This document shows positions 53,560 to 62,925 of a stretch of 64,000 nt of DNA, one piece after another. Position 1 is the first letter of the stretch, and each line of letters begins with the position of its first letter. Both the position numbers and the translations under genes were made by a program. The notes below the pieces were generated by a model, which was not told where the DNA came from, ran no database searches, and saw only the letters and a program-made list of their open reading frames with translations. The DNA comes from Dethiosulfatibacter aminovorans DSM 17477 (GTDB lineage: Bacteria; Bacillota; Clostridia; Tissierellales; Dethiosulfatibacteraceae). Where the stretch lies: positions 1 through 64,000 of the forward strand of contig NZ_FQZL01000009.1 of assembly GCF_900142005.1 (NCBI RefSeq), written 5' to 3'.

Positions 53560-54642
53560 ATGATTAACAAAATTGTTAGAATAGTTTTGACAATTGTTGG
53601 AATTTTCTTTGGTGTCAGTATAGCAGCAGTATTGGAAAATCTTGGTCTTTTCAAGAGCCTTGACTTGAATATTATTGTTATTTATGCTTTTTTTGGAATT
53701 ATATTTGGTTTTATTTTATTTTTAATAGCGCCAAAAATGAAAATTCTGGGAGAAAGAATAGGCAATGTATTCGAAAGTGAATTATTGAAGTTCCAGACTA
53801 ATGACATACTGATAGGTTCCATAGGATTGATAATTGGATTGATTATAGCATTTTTGATAAGTCAGCCATTGTACAATCTAAACATACCGTTTTTAGGAAC
53901 TGCACTGTCGGCAATCCTTTATCTGTTTTTTGGTTATCTTGGTGTAACCATTGCAACGAGGAAGGGTGACGAATTGGCATCTACACTCATAGGCAATAGG
54001 ATAAATACTAATCAAAAGGCAGCAAAACAGGAAAAGACAAGCGATGTATCGCTGCCTAAGATTCTTGATACAAGTGTGATAATTGATGGAAGAATAGCAG
54101 ATATCTGTAAGACTGGATTTGTTGAAGGTACTTTGATAATTCCTGAATTTGTTCTGCTGGAGCTTCAGCACATAGCCGATTCATCTGACGGACTTAAAAG
54201 AAACAGGGGAAGAAGAGGCCTTGATATATTGAACAAACTCCAAAATGAGCATATCATCGATGTTAAAATTGAAAGCAAGGACTTCCCAAATATTTCAGAA
54301 GTTGATACCAAGTTGTTAAAGCTTGCCGAGCATATGAATGGAGTTGTACTTACAAACGACTATAATCTGAATAAGGTTGCCGAGTTCCATGGCGTTCAGG
54401 TACTGAATATCAATGAGCTGGCAAATGCTGTCAAGCCGGTGGTCCTTCCTGGAGAGGAAATGACAATACAGGTTGTGCGAGACGGAAAGGAATCAGGCCA
54501 GGGTCTTGCATATCTGGATGATGGTACAATGATAGTTGTAGATGGGGGCAAGAAGCACATTGGTGAAACTCTTAATGTAGTAGTAACAAGCGTACTGCAA
54601 ACTGCTGCAGGGAGAATGATATTTGCAAAACTGAACAAGTAG
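53560..54642 (+). CDS. PIN-TRAM domain membrane protein (YacL-like)
   Basis: This 360-residue protein has four N-terminal membrane helices (about 5-24, 38-57, 83-101 and 111-130), a PIN nuclease-like domain beginning LDTSVIIDGRI (Asp170) with VLTNDYNL later, and a C-terminal TRAM domain (about 295-358). It is the YacL-type protein usually found near radA, carD and ispD in Firmicutes. It may be a membrane-tethered RNase. GGGGAGGTGG precedes ATG 53560. Confidence 0.92.
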   Translation: MINKIVRIVLTIVGIFFGVSIAAVLENLGLFKSLDLNIIVIYAFFGIIFGFILFLIAPKMKILGERIGNVFESELLKFQTNDILIGSIGLIIGLIIAFLISQPLYNLNIPFLGTALSAILYLFFGYLGVTIATRKGDELASTLIGNRINTNQKAAKQEKTSDVSLPKILDTSVIIDGRIADICKTGFVEGTLIIPEFVLLELQHIADSSDGLKRNRGRRGLDILNKLQNEHIIDVKIESKDFPNISEVDTKLLKLAEHMNGVVLTNDYNLNKVAEFHGVQVLNINELANAVKPVVLPGEEMTIQVVRDGKESGQGLAYLDDGTMIVVDGGKKHIGETLNVVVTSVLQTAAGRMIFAKLNK

Positions 54643-54747
54643 TGATAAACAGAGATGGATTTTGGGAAACCAAAATCCATATTTTTTCAACTGGCTGATA
54701 ATATGAAGGCCGTGATGTTCTGAGAACTTTAGTTGATTTGGATGTGA

Positions 54748-55443
54748 ATGATAATGAAGAAAATTGCAGTTGTGATAGCAGCAGCCGGAAGTGGAACAAG
54801 GATGTCGGCTAAAGTTAAAAAGCAGTATATGCTTCTTGACGGCAAGCCCATTTTGTACCATACAATAAAAAAGTTCGATGGCATTGAGGAGATATGCAAT
54901 ATAACAGTTGTATGCGATTTTAATGGAATGGACTTTTTAAAAAAGGAAATATTGGAAAAGAATTGTTTTGAAAAAAGTGTGAATGTTGTTGAGGGTGGGG
55001 CGTCCAGGACTGAATCAGTTATGAAAGGGCTTTTGTCCTTGGATACCGATACTGATTTTGTGCTGATCCATGACGGCGTAAGACCCTTTATCAACAGGTA
55101 TGTAATAAGGGAAGCAATAAAACAGACTGTAGCGGGTAAGTCGGTAGTGGTCTGTTCTAAAACAGTGGATACTATAAAAGTTGCGGAAAAAGGAAGGATA
55201 ATCAAAACTCTGGATAGAAGTGTTCTCTGGAATGCCGAGACTCCACAGTGTTTCAAGTATGGACTTATACTTGAAAAAGTGAAGGAAGCAATGGATTTAG
55301 ATGAACAGTTTACGGATGAAGCTTCAATACTTGAATATTTTGGCATGGATGTTCATATCGTGGAAAACAGCCATCCGAACATCAAGATTACAATGCCCAA
55401 GGATCTGGTTTATGGAGAGTATCTCTTAAAGGAGGAAGAGTAG
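54748..55443 (+). CDS. ispD: 2-C-methyl-D-erythritol 4-phosphate cytidylyltransferase
   Basis: This enzyme makes CDP-methylerythritol in the non-mevalonate isoprenoid pathway. The 231-residue protein has the nucleotide-binding VIAAAGSGTRM (residues 9-19), IHDGVRPF and NAETPQCF. The start may be ATG 54748 or the ATG at 54754; both have a weak ribosome binding site. ispF follows three bases after the stop. Confidence 0.94.
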   Translation: MIMKKIAVVIAAAGSGTRMSAKVKKQYMLLDGKPILYHTIKKFDGIEEICNITVVCDFNGMDFLKKEILEKNCFEKSVNVVEGGASRTESVMKGLLSLDTDTDFVLIHDGVRPFINRYVIREAIKQTVAGKSVVVCSKTVDTIKVAEKGRIIKTLDRSVLWNAETPQCFKYGLILEKVKEAMDLDEQFTDEASILEYFGMDVHIVENSHPNIKITMPKDLVYGEYLLKEEE

Positions 55444-55446
55444 ATT

Positions 55447-55917
55447 ATGCGTGTAGGAATAGGATATGATGTACACAGACTTGTGGAAAACAGGAAGCTC
55501 ATTCTCGGTGGCGTGGAGATTCATCATGAAAAGGGACTCTTGGGGCATTCCGATGCGGATGTTTTAGTGCACTCCATTATGGACGCTCTTTTGGGAGCCC
55601 TTGGCAAGGGAGACATAGGAAGGCATTTCCCGGACAGTGATGATGCATACAAGGGCATTTCAAGCTTGGAGCTTCTTGAGAAGGTTATGGATCTGGTAGA
55701 GAGAGAATACTATATAGTAAACATCGACAATGTGATCATGGCTGAAAGACCCAAGATAGCGCCTTATATAGGCGAGATGAAAAAAACGCTGTCGAGGATT
55801 TTGAAGTTGGAAGAAGAAAGGATAAACATCAAAGGGACAACGACTGAAAAATTAGGATTTGTCGGAAGGGAAGAAGGGATTGCCTCTGAAAGTATTGTTC
55901 TACTTGACAACAAATAG
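55447..55917 (+). CDS. ispF: 2-C-methyl-D-erythritol 2,4-cyclodiphosphate synthase
   Basis: This enzyme cyclises the CDP intermediate two steps after IspD. The 156-residue protein has the metal-binding GIGYDVHRL (residues 4-12), LLGHSDADVLVHSIMDALLG and late KGTTTEKLGFVGR, covering the full family length. GGAGGAAG precedes ATG 55447. Confidence 0.95.
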   Translation: MRVGIGYDVHRLVENRKLILGGVEIHHEKGLLGHSDADVLVHSIMDALLGALGKGDIGRHFPDSDDAYKGISSLELLEKVMDLVEREYYIVNIDNVIMAERPKIAPYIGEMKKTLSRILKLEEERINIKGTTTEKLGFVGREEGIASESIVLLDNK

Positions 55918-55944
55918 CATATCTAGTACACTTTAAAATATCTA

Positions 55945-56163
55945 AATACAAGCTTTGAAGAGACTAGTAGTTGCTGTAAGACTATAGAGAGGGAATGGCT
56001 GGTGAAAATTCCTGTCCCATGCAGCAGTGAACCTGACTCCGAGCATTCAGGCCAATAACCTGAACGGCTAAAACCGTTAAATGATTGAGTGACTGCGAAA
56101 GCAGTAATTAGAGTGGTACCGCGGATATCCGTCTCTTTGTGTAGGCAAGGAGGCGGTTTTTTA
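55945..56163 (+). promoter_or_regulatory. T-box riboswitch, proline type
   Basis: The T-box AGAGTGGTACCGCGG is at 56110-56124. The likely specifier is CCT at 56032-56034 (context GAA-CCT-GAC). The terminator pairs CCGTCTCTTTG with CAAGGAGGCGG (56129-56156) and ends in six T. No strong promoter is seen after ispF, so the leader may be reached by read-through. Confidence 0.93.
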
Positions 56164-56177
56164 TTTCTAAAAGTAGA

Positions 56178-56300
56178 ACCGGGGATTTTATTCCACATCA
56201 GCTTCCTACTCCCTCGGCACGAGAATCTTTGATTAGTAAGGTTGATTCATCAAGCCTCGAAGCCGAGACCTCGCTGATATGAAATAAAATCCCCTAGGTT
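56178..56300. repeat. R2 structured repeat, copy c
   Basis: The arms GGGGATTTTATT ... CATCAGC and GCTGATATG ... AATAAAATCCCC pair over more than 18 bases. The core has TTCCTACTCCCTCGGC and GCCGAGACCTCGC with inner stem GAATC / GATTC. It lies directly after the proline T-box terminator. Confidence 0.75.
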
Positions 56301-56309
56301 TCAGTTAAG

Positions 56310-56425
56310 ACAGAAATGTGATTTCGCATCGACTCCCTGCTCACTCGAACAAAAATCTCTTGTTGAAAATATTGATTACAGTACTTCGGATTCACGATCT
56401 CGCCGATATGTTATCAGATTTCTTG
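56310..56425. repeat. R2 structured repeat, copy d
   Basis: The arms AGAAATGTGAT ... CATCG and CGATATG ... ATCAGATTTCT pair with several mismatches. The core has CTCCCTGCTCACTCG and CACGATCTCGC, more diverged than the others. It is in tandem with copy c, before proS. Confidence 0.6.
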
Positions 56426-56510
56426 GAGTTTAATAAATTTGAATAAGAAATAAAAATCCGCATGAGAAAAGTAACTAATTCATGAGAAAAGAAATGAAAG
56501 GAAGGATATT

Positions 56511-57956
56511 ATGACTAAGAAAAAGAATGATTTTGTAAAGGAAATAACTCCTATGGAGGAGGACTTTCCAAGATGGTATACGGATGTGATCCTGAAGAAT
56601 GAATTGGTGGATTATTCGCCGGTAAAGGGATTCATGGTAATAAGACCTTATGGTTATGCACTTTGGGAAAAAATCCAGGAGTATGCGGATGCAAGATTCA
56701 AGGAAACAGGACACAAGAATATGTATTTCCCACTTTTGATTCCTGAAAGTCTTTTGAACAAGGAAAAGGAGCATGTTGAAGGATTTGCGCCTGAGGTTGC
56801 CTGGGTAACCCATGGAGGATCTGAAAAACTTGGAGAAAGACTTTGTGTAAGACCTACATCGGAGACAATAATATGTCAGATGTACAGCAAGTGGCTCAAT
56901 TCCTACAGGGAGCTGCCATATTTGTACAACCAGTGGTGTTCAGTGGTAAGATGGGAAAAGTCTACAAGACCTTTCCTGAGAACTTCTGAATTCCTGTGGC
57001 AGGAAGGACATACTCTTCATGAAACGGCTGAAGAAGCTCAGGAAGAGACTCTTCAAATGTTGAACATCTACAAGGAACTTGCTGAGGAACTTCTTGCAAT
57101 GCCTGTAGTCATAGGACAAAAGAGCGAGTCGGAAAAGTTTGCAGGTGCAGCGTCAACTTATACAATGGAAGCATTGATGCATGATGGACAGGCCCTGCAG
57201 GCAGGAACATCCCACAATCTCGGACAGCATTTTACCAAGGCATTTGAAATCAAGTTCCAGGGAAGAGACGGAAAGGAACACAATCCATACCATACTTCAT
57301 GGGGAATATCAACAAGACTGATCGGTGGACTCATCATGGTTCACGGAGACAACAGAGGTCTTGTGCTGCCTCCTAGGATAGCACCTGTACAGGTCGTTAT
57401 AATACCAATAGCCCAGAAAAAGCCTGGAGTTCTTGAAAAGGCAGATGAGCTATATGAAAAATTAAAGGATAAGGGAATAAGGGTTGAAGTGGATGACAAT
57501 CCAAAGGAATCACCAGGATGGAAATTCAACCAGTATGAAATGAAGGGATATCCAATCAGAGTAGAAATGGGACCAAGAGATATTGAAAATAACCAGGCGA
57601 TAATAGTCAGAAGGGATACTCTTGAAAAAGAAGTGATTTCCCTGGAGAATTTCGATTCTAGTACTGCTGAAAAGCTGGAAGAAATGCAGGCGGACATGCT
57701 TAAAAAAGCGTTGAAACATAGAGAAGACAATACACATATAATGGAAGACTACGAAGAATATAAAAACAAGCCTGAAATAAGAAAAGGCTTTGCAAAAGCA
57801 ATGTGGTGCGGATGTGCAGAATGCGAGGCAAAGCTTAAAGAGGATACAGGTGCTACTATCAGATGCATTCCTTTCGAGCAGGAAGAACTCTCTGACAAGT
57901 GTCACTTCTGCGGCAAGGAAGCCAAGCATATGGTGTACATAGCCAGAGCATACTAA
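56511..57956 (+). CDS. proS: Prolyl-tRNA synthetase, archaeal/eukaryotic-type (no editing domain)
   Basis: This 481-residue class II synthetase charges tRNA-Pro. The start ([20 protein letters not shown]), [10 protein letters not shown], the motif-2 region (WRxE-like [20 protein letters not shown]) and [10 protein letters not shown] identify the archaeal/eukaryotic-like form. It lacks the inserted INS editing domain. The C-terminus carries the zinc-binding cysteines (CGCAEC and CHFC) and ends in Tyr (IARAY). GAAAGGAAGG precedes ATG 56511. It is under the proline T-box and is followed after 12 bases by a bacterial-type ProRS paralog. Confidence 0.95.
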   Translation: MTKKKNDFVKEITPMEEDFPRWYTDVILKNELVDYSPVKGFMVIRPYGYALWEKIQEYADARFKETGHKNMYFPLLIPESLLNKEKEHVEGFAPEVAWVTHGGSEKLGERLCVRPTSETIICQMYSKWLNSYRELPYLYNQWCSVVRWEKSTRPFLRTSEFLWQEGHTLHETAEEAQEETLQMLNIYKELAEELLAMPVVIGQKSESEKFAGAASTYTMEALMHDGQALQAGTSHNLGQHFTKAFEIKFQGRDGKEHNPYHTSWGISTRLIGGLIMVHGDNRGLVLPPRIAPVQVVIIPIAQKKPGVLEKADELYEKLKDKGIRVEVDDNPKESPGWKFNQYEMKGYPIRVEMGPRDIENNQAIIVRRDTLEKEVISLENFDSSTAEKLEEMQADMLKKALKHREDNTHIMEDYEEYKNKPEIRKGFAKAMWCGCAECEAKLKEDTGATIRCIPFEQEELSDKCHFCGKEAKHMVYIARAY

Positions 57957-57968
57957 AGAGGTGGTAAA

Positions 57969-59594
57969 GTGAATTTGCCCAAAATATTTATTAATACAAA
58001 AAAACAGCTGTCCGATTCAACTGATTCAAGAAGCGGGCAGCTTCTTTCTAGGGGAGGATTTACAGCTAAGACATCGAGAGGAGTCTATTTGCTCACGCCT
58101 CTAGGGAACAGATTGTTTGACAATATCATGGAACAGGTTGTAGTAATATTTGATGATAGCGGCATCACAAAATGCAGAGTACCTCTTCTAAATCTTAAAA
58201 ACAAGGTCTGCGATGATTCGAGATTTACTTCAGCGGACAAGGATGGAAAGAATTACCTTTTATCAGATGACAGCTTGTATATGTTTGCAGAAATGATAAA
58301 GACAATTGTAAACTCATACAAGCAGCTTCCATTCAATGCATATACCGTAAGAGAAAGGCTTGAAAACAAGTTCAAGCCAGGGCAGGAGCTTCTGAATTCA
58401 TATGAATACAGCGAAGTGGAAGTGCTTTTTGCTGAAATGACATATGAGGACATTGAAAAGGCTGCAGGAGAAGTTGCGGGAAAAATTATGGAATTGCTCA
58501 AATCCTTGAATGTTGAAGCATTCAAGGTTCTTAAATCCGAAAACAGAGGAATGTTTATTGGAACAAAAATGGACTTTGCAGACTCTAAGTTAATAGCGGA
58601 TTTTTCAGGAGACAAATTTCTGGATGCAGAATACCTTCCAAATAATACTGAGCTAAACCGCGAAGAATCATCCCCTCTGGAGATTGAAGAGATACATACT
58701 CCGGATATAGAAACGATAGAGGACTTGGCTGCTTTCCTTGGTGAAGAAAACAAGACCCTCGTAAAGGCCCTTTTGCTGAATTGTAATGGCATAAAGGCAG
58801 TTGCCTTTGTCAGAGGAGACAGAACCTTGAGCATTGAAAAGCTTGCAGCAGCACTTGACATTTTGCCTGAAAGGATAGTCCCCATGGACGAAGAAGAAAT
58901 ATTGTCAATAGGGGCATATCCAGGGTCAACGGGACCGGTCGGTCTAAAAAATTGCAGGATATTCATGGACAAGGAAGTCTTGGCAATGAACAATTTCACA
59001 GCAGGTGCAAACAGGAAGGATTACCATATCAGGAATGTGAATCATGGAAAAGATTTTACAGCTGATCTGATAGATGACATAATAGTCTGTGAATACGAAG
59101 TCAATGAATCTGAAGATTATTTAAAAATAGCCGATTTGGAATTTTTTGGAGATGGTTTTTCGGAAGAATATTCACTTAGATACAAGGACAATGGTTCAAG
59201 GGATGCTAATATTGCAATTGGAAGGCTTAAGATAAACATGTATAGACTTATGTCATCTGTGGTATATAATAACTCCATGGAGGATAAGTTGGTTTTGCCT
59301 GGAATTGTAGCACCATTTGAATTCTATGTCATTGCTGCAAACAATAAGGAAGATGTACTTGAAAAGGCGGCAGCGGTAGTAGAGATTACAGGTCCTGAAA
59401 AGACCATCCTTGATGACAGGAAAGGCAGTATGGGATCAAAGATAAAGGATTCCGAACTTATAGGATGCTCGCATACTGTAATTGTAGGCAAGAAATCAGT
59501 TGATGACATATATGAGGTAATAGACAATGGAACAGGAATAAAAAAAGAGTTTTCAATGAAAGAACTCTCCGAATATGTTTCCATAAATTCATAA
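57969..59594 (+). CDS. Degenerate bacterial-type prolyl-tRNA synthetase paralog with editing domain
   Basis: The 541-residue protein follows the bacterial ProRS layout. It has a catalytic-type domain (residues 15-225), an INS editing domain (about 225-385: IHTPDIETIEDLAAFLG, K266 in TLVKALLL, GAYPGSTGPVGL, NFTAGANRKDYHIRN) and an anticodon-binding domain (about 445-535: LIGCSHTVIVGKKS). Synthetase motif 2 is not recognisable: RERLENKFKPGQELLNS replaces the FRxExRPR-type segment. Motif 3 has lost its glycines (GRLKINMYRLMSS in place of GIGVSR). So aminoacylation is probably lost while tRNA-Pro binding and editing remain. A start codon GTG at 57969 has AGAGGTGG upstream. It may edit Ala-tRNA-Pro for the editing-free ProS encoded just before it. 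Confidence 0.8.
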   Translation: MNLPKIFINTKKQLSDSTDSRSGQLLSRGGFTAKTSRGVYLLTPLGNRLFDNIMEQVVVIFDDSGITKCRVPLLNLKNKVCDDSRFTSADKDGKNYLLSDDSLYMFAEMIKTIVNSYKQLPFNAYTVRERLENKFKPGQELLNSYEYSEVEVLFAEMTYEDIEKAAGEVAGKIMELLKSLNVEAFKVLKSENRGMFIGTKMDFADSKLIADFSGDKFLDAEYLPNNTELNREESSPLEIEEIHTPDIETIEDLAAFLGEENKTLVKALLLNCNGIKAVAFVRGDRTLSIEKLAAALDILPERIVPMDEEEILSIGAYPGSTGPVGLKNCRIFMDKEVLAMNNFTAGANRKDYHIRNVNHGKDFTADLIDDIIVCEYEVNESEDYLKIADLEFFGDGFSEEYSLRYKDNGSRDANIAIGRLKINMYRLMSSVVYNNSMEDKLVLPGIVAPFEFYVIAANNKEDVLEKAAAVVEITGPEKTILDDRKGSMGSKIKDSELIGCSHTVIVGKKSVDDIYEVIDNGTGIKKEFSMKELSEYVSINS

Positions 59595-59643
59595 AAAATA
59601 TGAAACAATGAATGAGTATTATGATATAATTCTAGCTGATACT

Positions 59644-59660
59644 ATGCAACTCGGTTGCAT
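59644..59660. promoter_or_regulatory. Palindrome upstream of the DUF4015 gene
   Basis: ATGCAAC-TCG-GTTGCAT is a perfect inverted repeat downstream of a TATAAT-like box (near 59624) and 30 bases before the start codon, a candidate operator or short hairpin. Confidence 0.4.
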
Positions 59661-59690
59661 AATTAAAATAACAACTAAGAGGTGTATTGA

Positions 59691-61544
59691 ATGGTTAAGA
59701 GACTAACTGCAATAATACTGGCACTATGCATTATAATGACTCTAGGGGGATGTGGCGACAACAATGCGGATCCTGTAGACAACAATGATACTGTAGATCC
59801 GTCAGAAAATACAACAGATGATCCAATAGATGTAGAAGGCCAGGAAGGTAATGCCGAAGACCCTGTTGACCAGCTGACAGAGGAAGAAAAGGCCCGGATT
59901 GCATATGAGGCTGCCCTTGCTGAACGGGAAGAGCTCGAGACTGAAAGAAAGCAGGAACTGGGTGAATTCTATATACCTTTGCCTCCGGTAGGTGACGAAA
60001 CTGAAAAAGTGAAGATTGATGCAAAGGGATTGTTTTGTACCGGAAGTACAGCTGGTAAGAATATTGATACAGCAAATGTAGATGAATATATTGAATATAT
60101 AGAAGCTGTCAAAGCCAATGACACGGAAGAAATCAACAGGTTGAGTTCCGTGCTGCAAAATTTGAATACCTTGGAAAAGATAATCGGAATTGCAGCCACT
60201 ACTGAAATAAATGCGGTTGTAATCGATGTAAAGGACGATTCAGGACTTTTGACTTATGAAAGTTCGCTTGAAATTGTAGACAGTGTTGATGCAAACAGGT
60301 CTACAAGAATAAAGGATGTTGGAGCTCTTATGGAGGTCCTTGAAAAGTATGACATATATCCTATAGCGAGAATCGTAACATTTAAGGACATGAATTTTGC
60401 CTATGCAAAGCCTGAACATTCAATTCAGCTTAAAAATGGCGGGGTCTGGCATGATTACAGCGGCACTCCCTGGGTAAATCCTTTTGACAAGCATGTATGG
60501 GATTACAATGTGGCTATAGCTAAAGAAGCGGCTCTGTTGGGCTTCAAGGAGATACAGTTCGACTATGTAAGGTTCCCTGACAATGCAAAAGCCTACAATC
60601 CAATCACTAATTTTCCAGGCAGGGAAGGCAGACAGAAGGATGAAGCCATCGGAGATTTTCTTGAATATGCAAAGGCAAGTCTTGAAGATTATAGTGTAAA
60701 TATCGGGGCGGATGTTTTTGGCCTCATAACGAGAACATGGGATGATTATCCTGAAGACATTGGACAGTCGTGGATAGAAATTGCTCCACATGTTGACTAT
60801 GTTTGCCCAATGTCATACCCGAGCCACTATGGAGAATATTGGTATGGATATGAAGTCCCCGATGCACACCCATACGGGGTTGTAAGAGGCTCAATGATGG
60901 AAGCTCTTGAAAAGAATTCGGCGGTTGCTGATGGAGGAACCATAAGGCCGTGGCTTCAGGATTTCACAGCTACATGGGTTGTGGGACATATATATTATGG
61001 GTATACTGAAGTAAGACAACAGATACTGGCGGCCAAGGAACTTGGCATAGATTCATATATGATATGGAATCCTTCTAATGTTTATGATCCTAGAGCCTTC
61101 ATAGCTTCTGCTGAGGAAAACAGAACAACCTACCCCGTTGATATGGGTGATCAGGACTATAGAGGAAGAACTCCAATGGATGCAATGTTCGAATATTTCA
61201 GAGCCGAGAGACATGAGATATTCAGTCAGGTCTTCCTTTTGACTCCTGTTGACGATAGAACCGACAATTTTGATGTATACTATGAAGAAATGTCTACCGA
61301 CAAGTATGACCTCATAGATTATGATACATTGGGATATGAGGTGTCGGGAGATACTGCCAGGGTTAATGTTTACTACAAGTATCAAGTGACTGAAGGGGAA
61401 GCCACCAGATACATTGAAAATGACCAGGATGTGTGGAATCTAGTCAAGGAAGAAGGAATCTGGAAGGTTATAAGGGACATCAAGGAAGTCAAGGTTGAAG
61501 AAGAAAGCCAGAATGATGAAACAGGCGATACAACCGTTAATTGA
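59691..61544 (+). CDS. DUF4015 putative glycoside hydrolase lipoprotein
   Basis: This 617-residue lipoprotein has lipobox LGGC at residues 18-21. A long acidic linker (about 22-75) and a charged helical stretch come before the DUF4015 putative glycosyl hydrolase (TIM barrel) domain: INAVVIDVKDDSGLLTYES, YPIARIVTFKD, EIQFDYVRFPD and a late YMIWNPSNVYDP. Residues 510-617 form an extra C-terminal domain that I cannot assign. It faces the outside of the cell and may act on a surface polysaccharide. It stands alone between terminators. Confidence 0.87.
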   Translation: MVKRLTAIILALCIIMTLGGCGDNNADPVDNNDTVDPSENTTDDPIDVEGQEGNAEDPVDQLTEEEKARIAYEAALAEREELETERKQELGEFYIPLPPVGDETEKVKIDAKGLFCTGSTAGKNIDTANVDEYIEYIEAVKANDTEEINRLSSVLQNLNTLEKIIGIAATTEINAVVIDVKDDSGLLTYESSLEIVDSVDANRSTRIKDVGALMEVLEKYDIYPIARIVTFKDMNFAYAKPEHSIQLKNGGVWHDYSGTPWVNPFDKHVWDYNVAIAKEAALLGFKEIQFDYVRFPDNAKAYNPITNFPGREGRQKDEAIGDFLEYAKASLEDYSVNIGADVFGLITRTWDDYPEDIGQSWIEIAPHVDYVCPMSYPSHYGEYWYGYEVPDAHPYGVVRGSMMEALEKNSAVADGGTIRPWLQDFTATWVVGHIYYGYTEVRQQILAAKELGIDSYMIWNPSNVYDPRAFIASAEENRTTYPVDMGDQDYRGRTPMDAMFEYFRAERHEIFSQVFLLTPVDDRTDNFDVYYEEMSTDKYDLIDYDTLGYEVSGDTARVNVYYKYQVTEGEATRYIENDQDVWNLVKEEGIWKVIRDIKEVKVEEESQNDETGDTTVN

Positions 61545-61562
61545 CTCCTGGTGACAAATTGA

Positions 61563-61605
61563 AATGCAATCGGCTTCTGAATTATTCAGGAGCCGATTTT
61601 TAATG
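61563..61605 (+). terminator. Terminator after the DUF4015 gene
   Basis: AATCGGCTTCTGAA and TTCAGGAGCCGATT pair with one mismatch around a TTA loop, followed by a T-run. Confidence 0.85.
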
Positions 61606-61752
61606 GTTGCTTTCATGGAGTAAGCAACTTTTTATGGATATAAATTTGCTTATGAGTGTGATTCAATGCGGGTGCAAGGCGCATTTTCCCTGGCGGCAAG
61701 CTTTGTTTATAACTCGAAAACAATTGTTTTTTATAAAAACACAAAAAAACCT

Positions 61753-61780
61753 TTTACAAGTATTTCATTTGTGTTATAAT
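61753..61780 (+). promoter_or_regulatory. Promoter of asd
   Basis: TTTACA (61753-61758) and TATAAT (61775-61780) are 16 bases apart, 34 bases before the start codon. The rest of the gap back to 61606 shows no gene I can support. Confidence 0.7.
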
Positions 61781-61814
61781 AGCTCGTAAATTACAAAAGT
61801 ATTCGGAGGAAATT

Positions 61815-62831
61815 ATGAATAAAGTGAACGTGGGTATTTTAGGAGCAACTGGAGCAGTAGGAGAAGAAATGCTCAATGTATTGGCGGAAAGAAATTTTCC
61901 TGTCAAGAATTTGAAATTGTTGGCCAGCGCTAAGAGTGCCGGTAAGAATATAAACTGGAATGGAAAAGATTATACGGTAGAAGAAGTCACAGAAGATTCA
62001 TTTGAAGATATAGACATTCTTCTTGTAGCAGTTGGAAGTGGAGTTAGCAGGAAATTCAGTCCAATAGCAGCTTCGAAGGGTGTTATTGTAGTTGACAACA
62101 GCAGCGCATTCAGACTGAATGATGATGTTCCGTTGGTCGTGCCTGAGGTGAATCCGGATGACGTGCTGAAGCACAATGGTATAATTGCAAATCCAAACTG
62201 CTCTACAATCATAGCATTGACAGCCATTAACGAGCTTAATAAATACAGCAAGATTAAAAGAATGATTGTATCTACATATCAGGCGGTTTCCGGTGCAGGT
62301 GTCAAGGGTCTTGAAGAACTTGAAAACCAGGTAGCGGCACTGGGAGCTGGAAAAGAAGTTGAAATAGATACTTTCCAGTATCAGATAGCATACAATCTTA
62401 TTCCTCATATCGGACCTTTTTATGACAATGGATATTCAGAAGAGGAGATGAAGATGCAGAACGAGGGAAGAAAGATACTGCACAGTCCCGAGCTTAATGT
62501 AAATTGTACTTGTGTGAGGGTTCCTGTTTTCAGAAGTCACTCTGAATCAATCACTCTTGAAACCGAAAGTGAAATTTCTGTTGAAAAGGCAATGGAACTG
62601 CTTAAGGATGCTGATGGAGTGAAGCTGGTTGATGATCTGGAAAACAATCAATACCCTATGCCTCTTGATTCATCCGACCAGGATCTTATATATGTAGGTA
62701 GAATAAGAAAAGACATAAGTGCAGAAAACTCACTTGTACTGTGGTGTTGTGGAGACCAGGTCAGAAAAGGTGCTGCTACCAATGCCGTTCAGATAGCACA
62801 GCTTGTAGTTGAAAAGAATTTAGTGAAGTAG
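61815..62831 (+). CDS. asd: Aspartate-semialdehyde dehydrogenase
   Basis: This enzyme reduces aspartyl phosphate to aspartate semialdehyde for lysine, threonine and methionine synthesis. The 338-residue protein has the N-terminal GATGAVGEEML, the catalytic Cys in NPNCSTI (about residue 131) and SGAGVKGLEEL. CGGAGG precedes ATG 61815. It is monocistronic here, with no lysC or dap genes next to it. Confidence 0.96.
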   Translation: MNKVNVGILGATGAVGEEMLNVLAERNFPVKNLKLLASAKSAGKNINWNGKDYTVEEVTEDSFEDIDILLVAVGSGVSRKFSPIAASKGVIVVDNSSAFRLNDDVPLVVPEVNPDDVLKHNGIIANPNCSTIIALTAINELNKYSKIKRMIVSTYQAVSGAGVKGLEELENQVAALGAGKEVEIDTFQYQIAYNLIPHIGPFYDNGYSEEEMKMQNEGRKILHSPELNVNCTCVRVPVFRSHSESITLETESEISVEKAMELLKDADGVKLVDDLENNQYPMPLDSSDQDLIYVGRIRKDISAENSLVLWCCGDQVRKGAATNAVQIAQLVVEKNLVK

Positions 62832-62870
62832 AGCGGGAAAGTAGTTGCTCAAGATATGAAACGAAACAGG

Positions 62871-62922
62871 AGCTGCTTATTACCGGGATTGTGCCGGGAA
62901 TGCTGCAGCTCCCTTTATATTG
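62871..62922 (+). terminator. Terminator after asd
   Basis: GGAGCTGC and GCAGCTCC pair at the base of a longer hairpin containing CCGGGATTGTGCCGGG, followed by CTTTAT. Confidence 0.75.
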
Positions 62923-62925
62923 CAT

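Noticed and set aside
58253..58999. 248-residue minus-strand frame inside the ProRS paralog
   Set aside because: Ser-rich antisense shadow with no ribosome binding site or known motif.
61607..61789. 60-residue plus-strand frame in the DUF4015-asd gap
   Set aside because: No ribosome binding site, and it covers the asd promoter.
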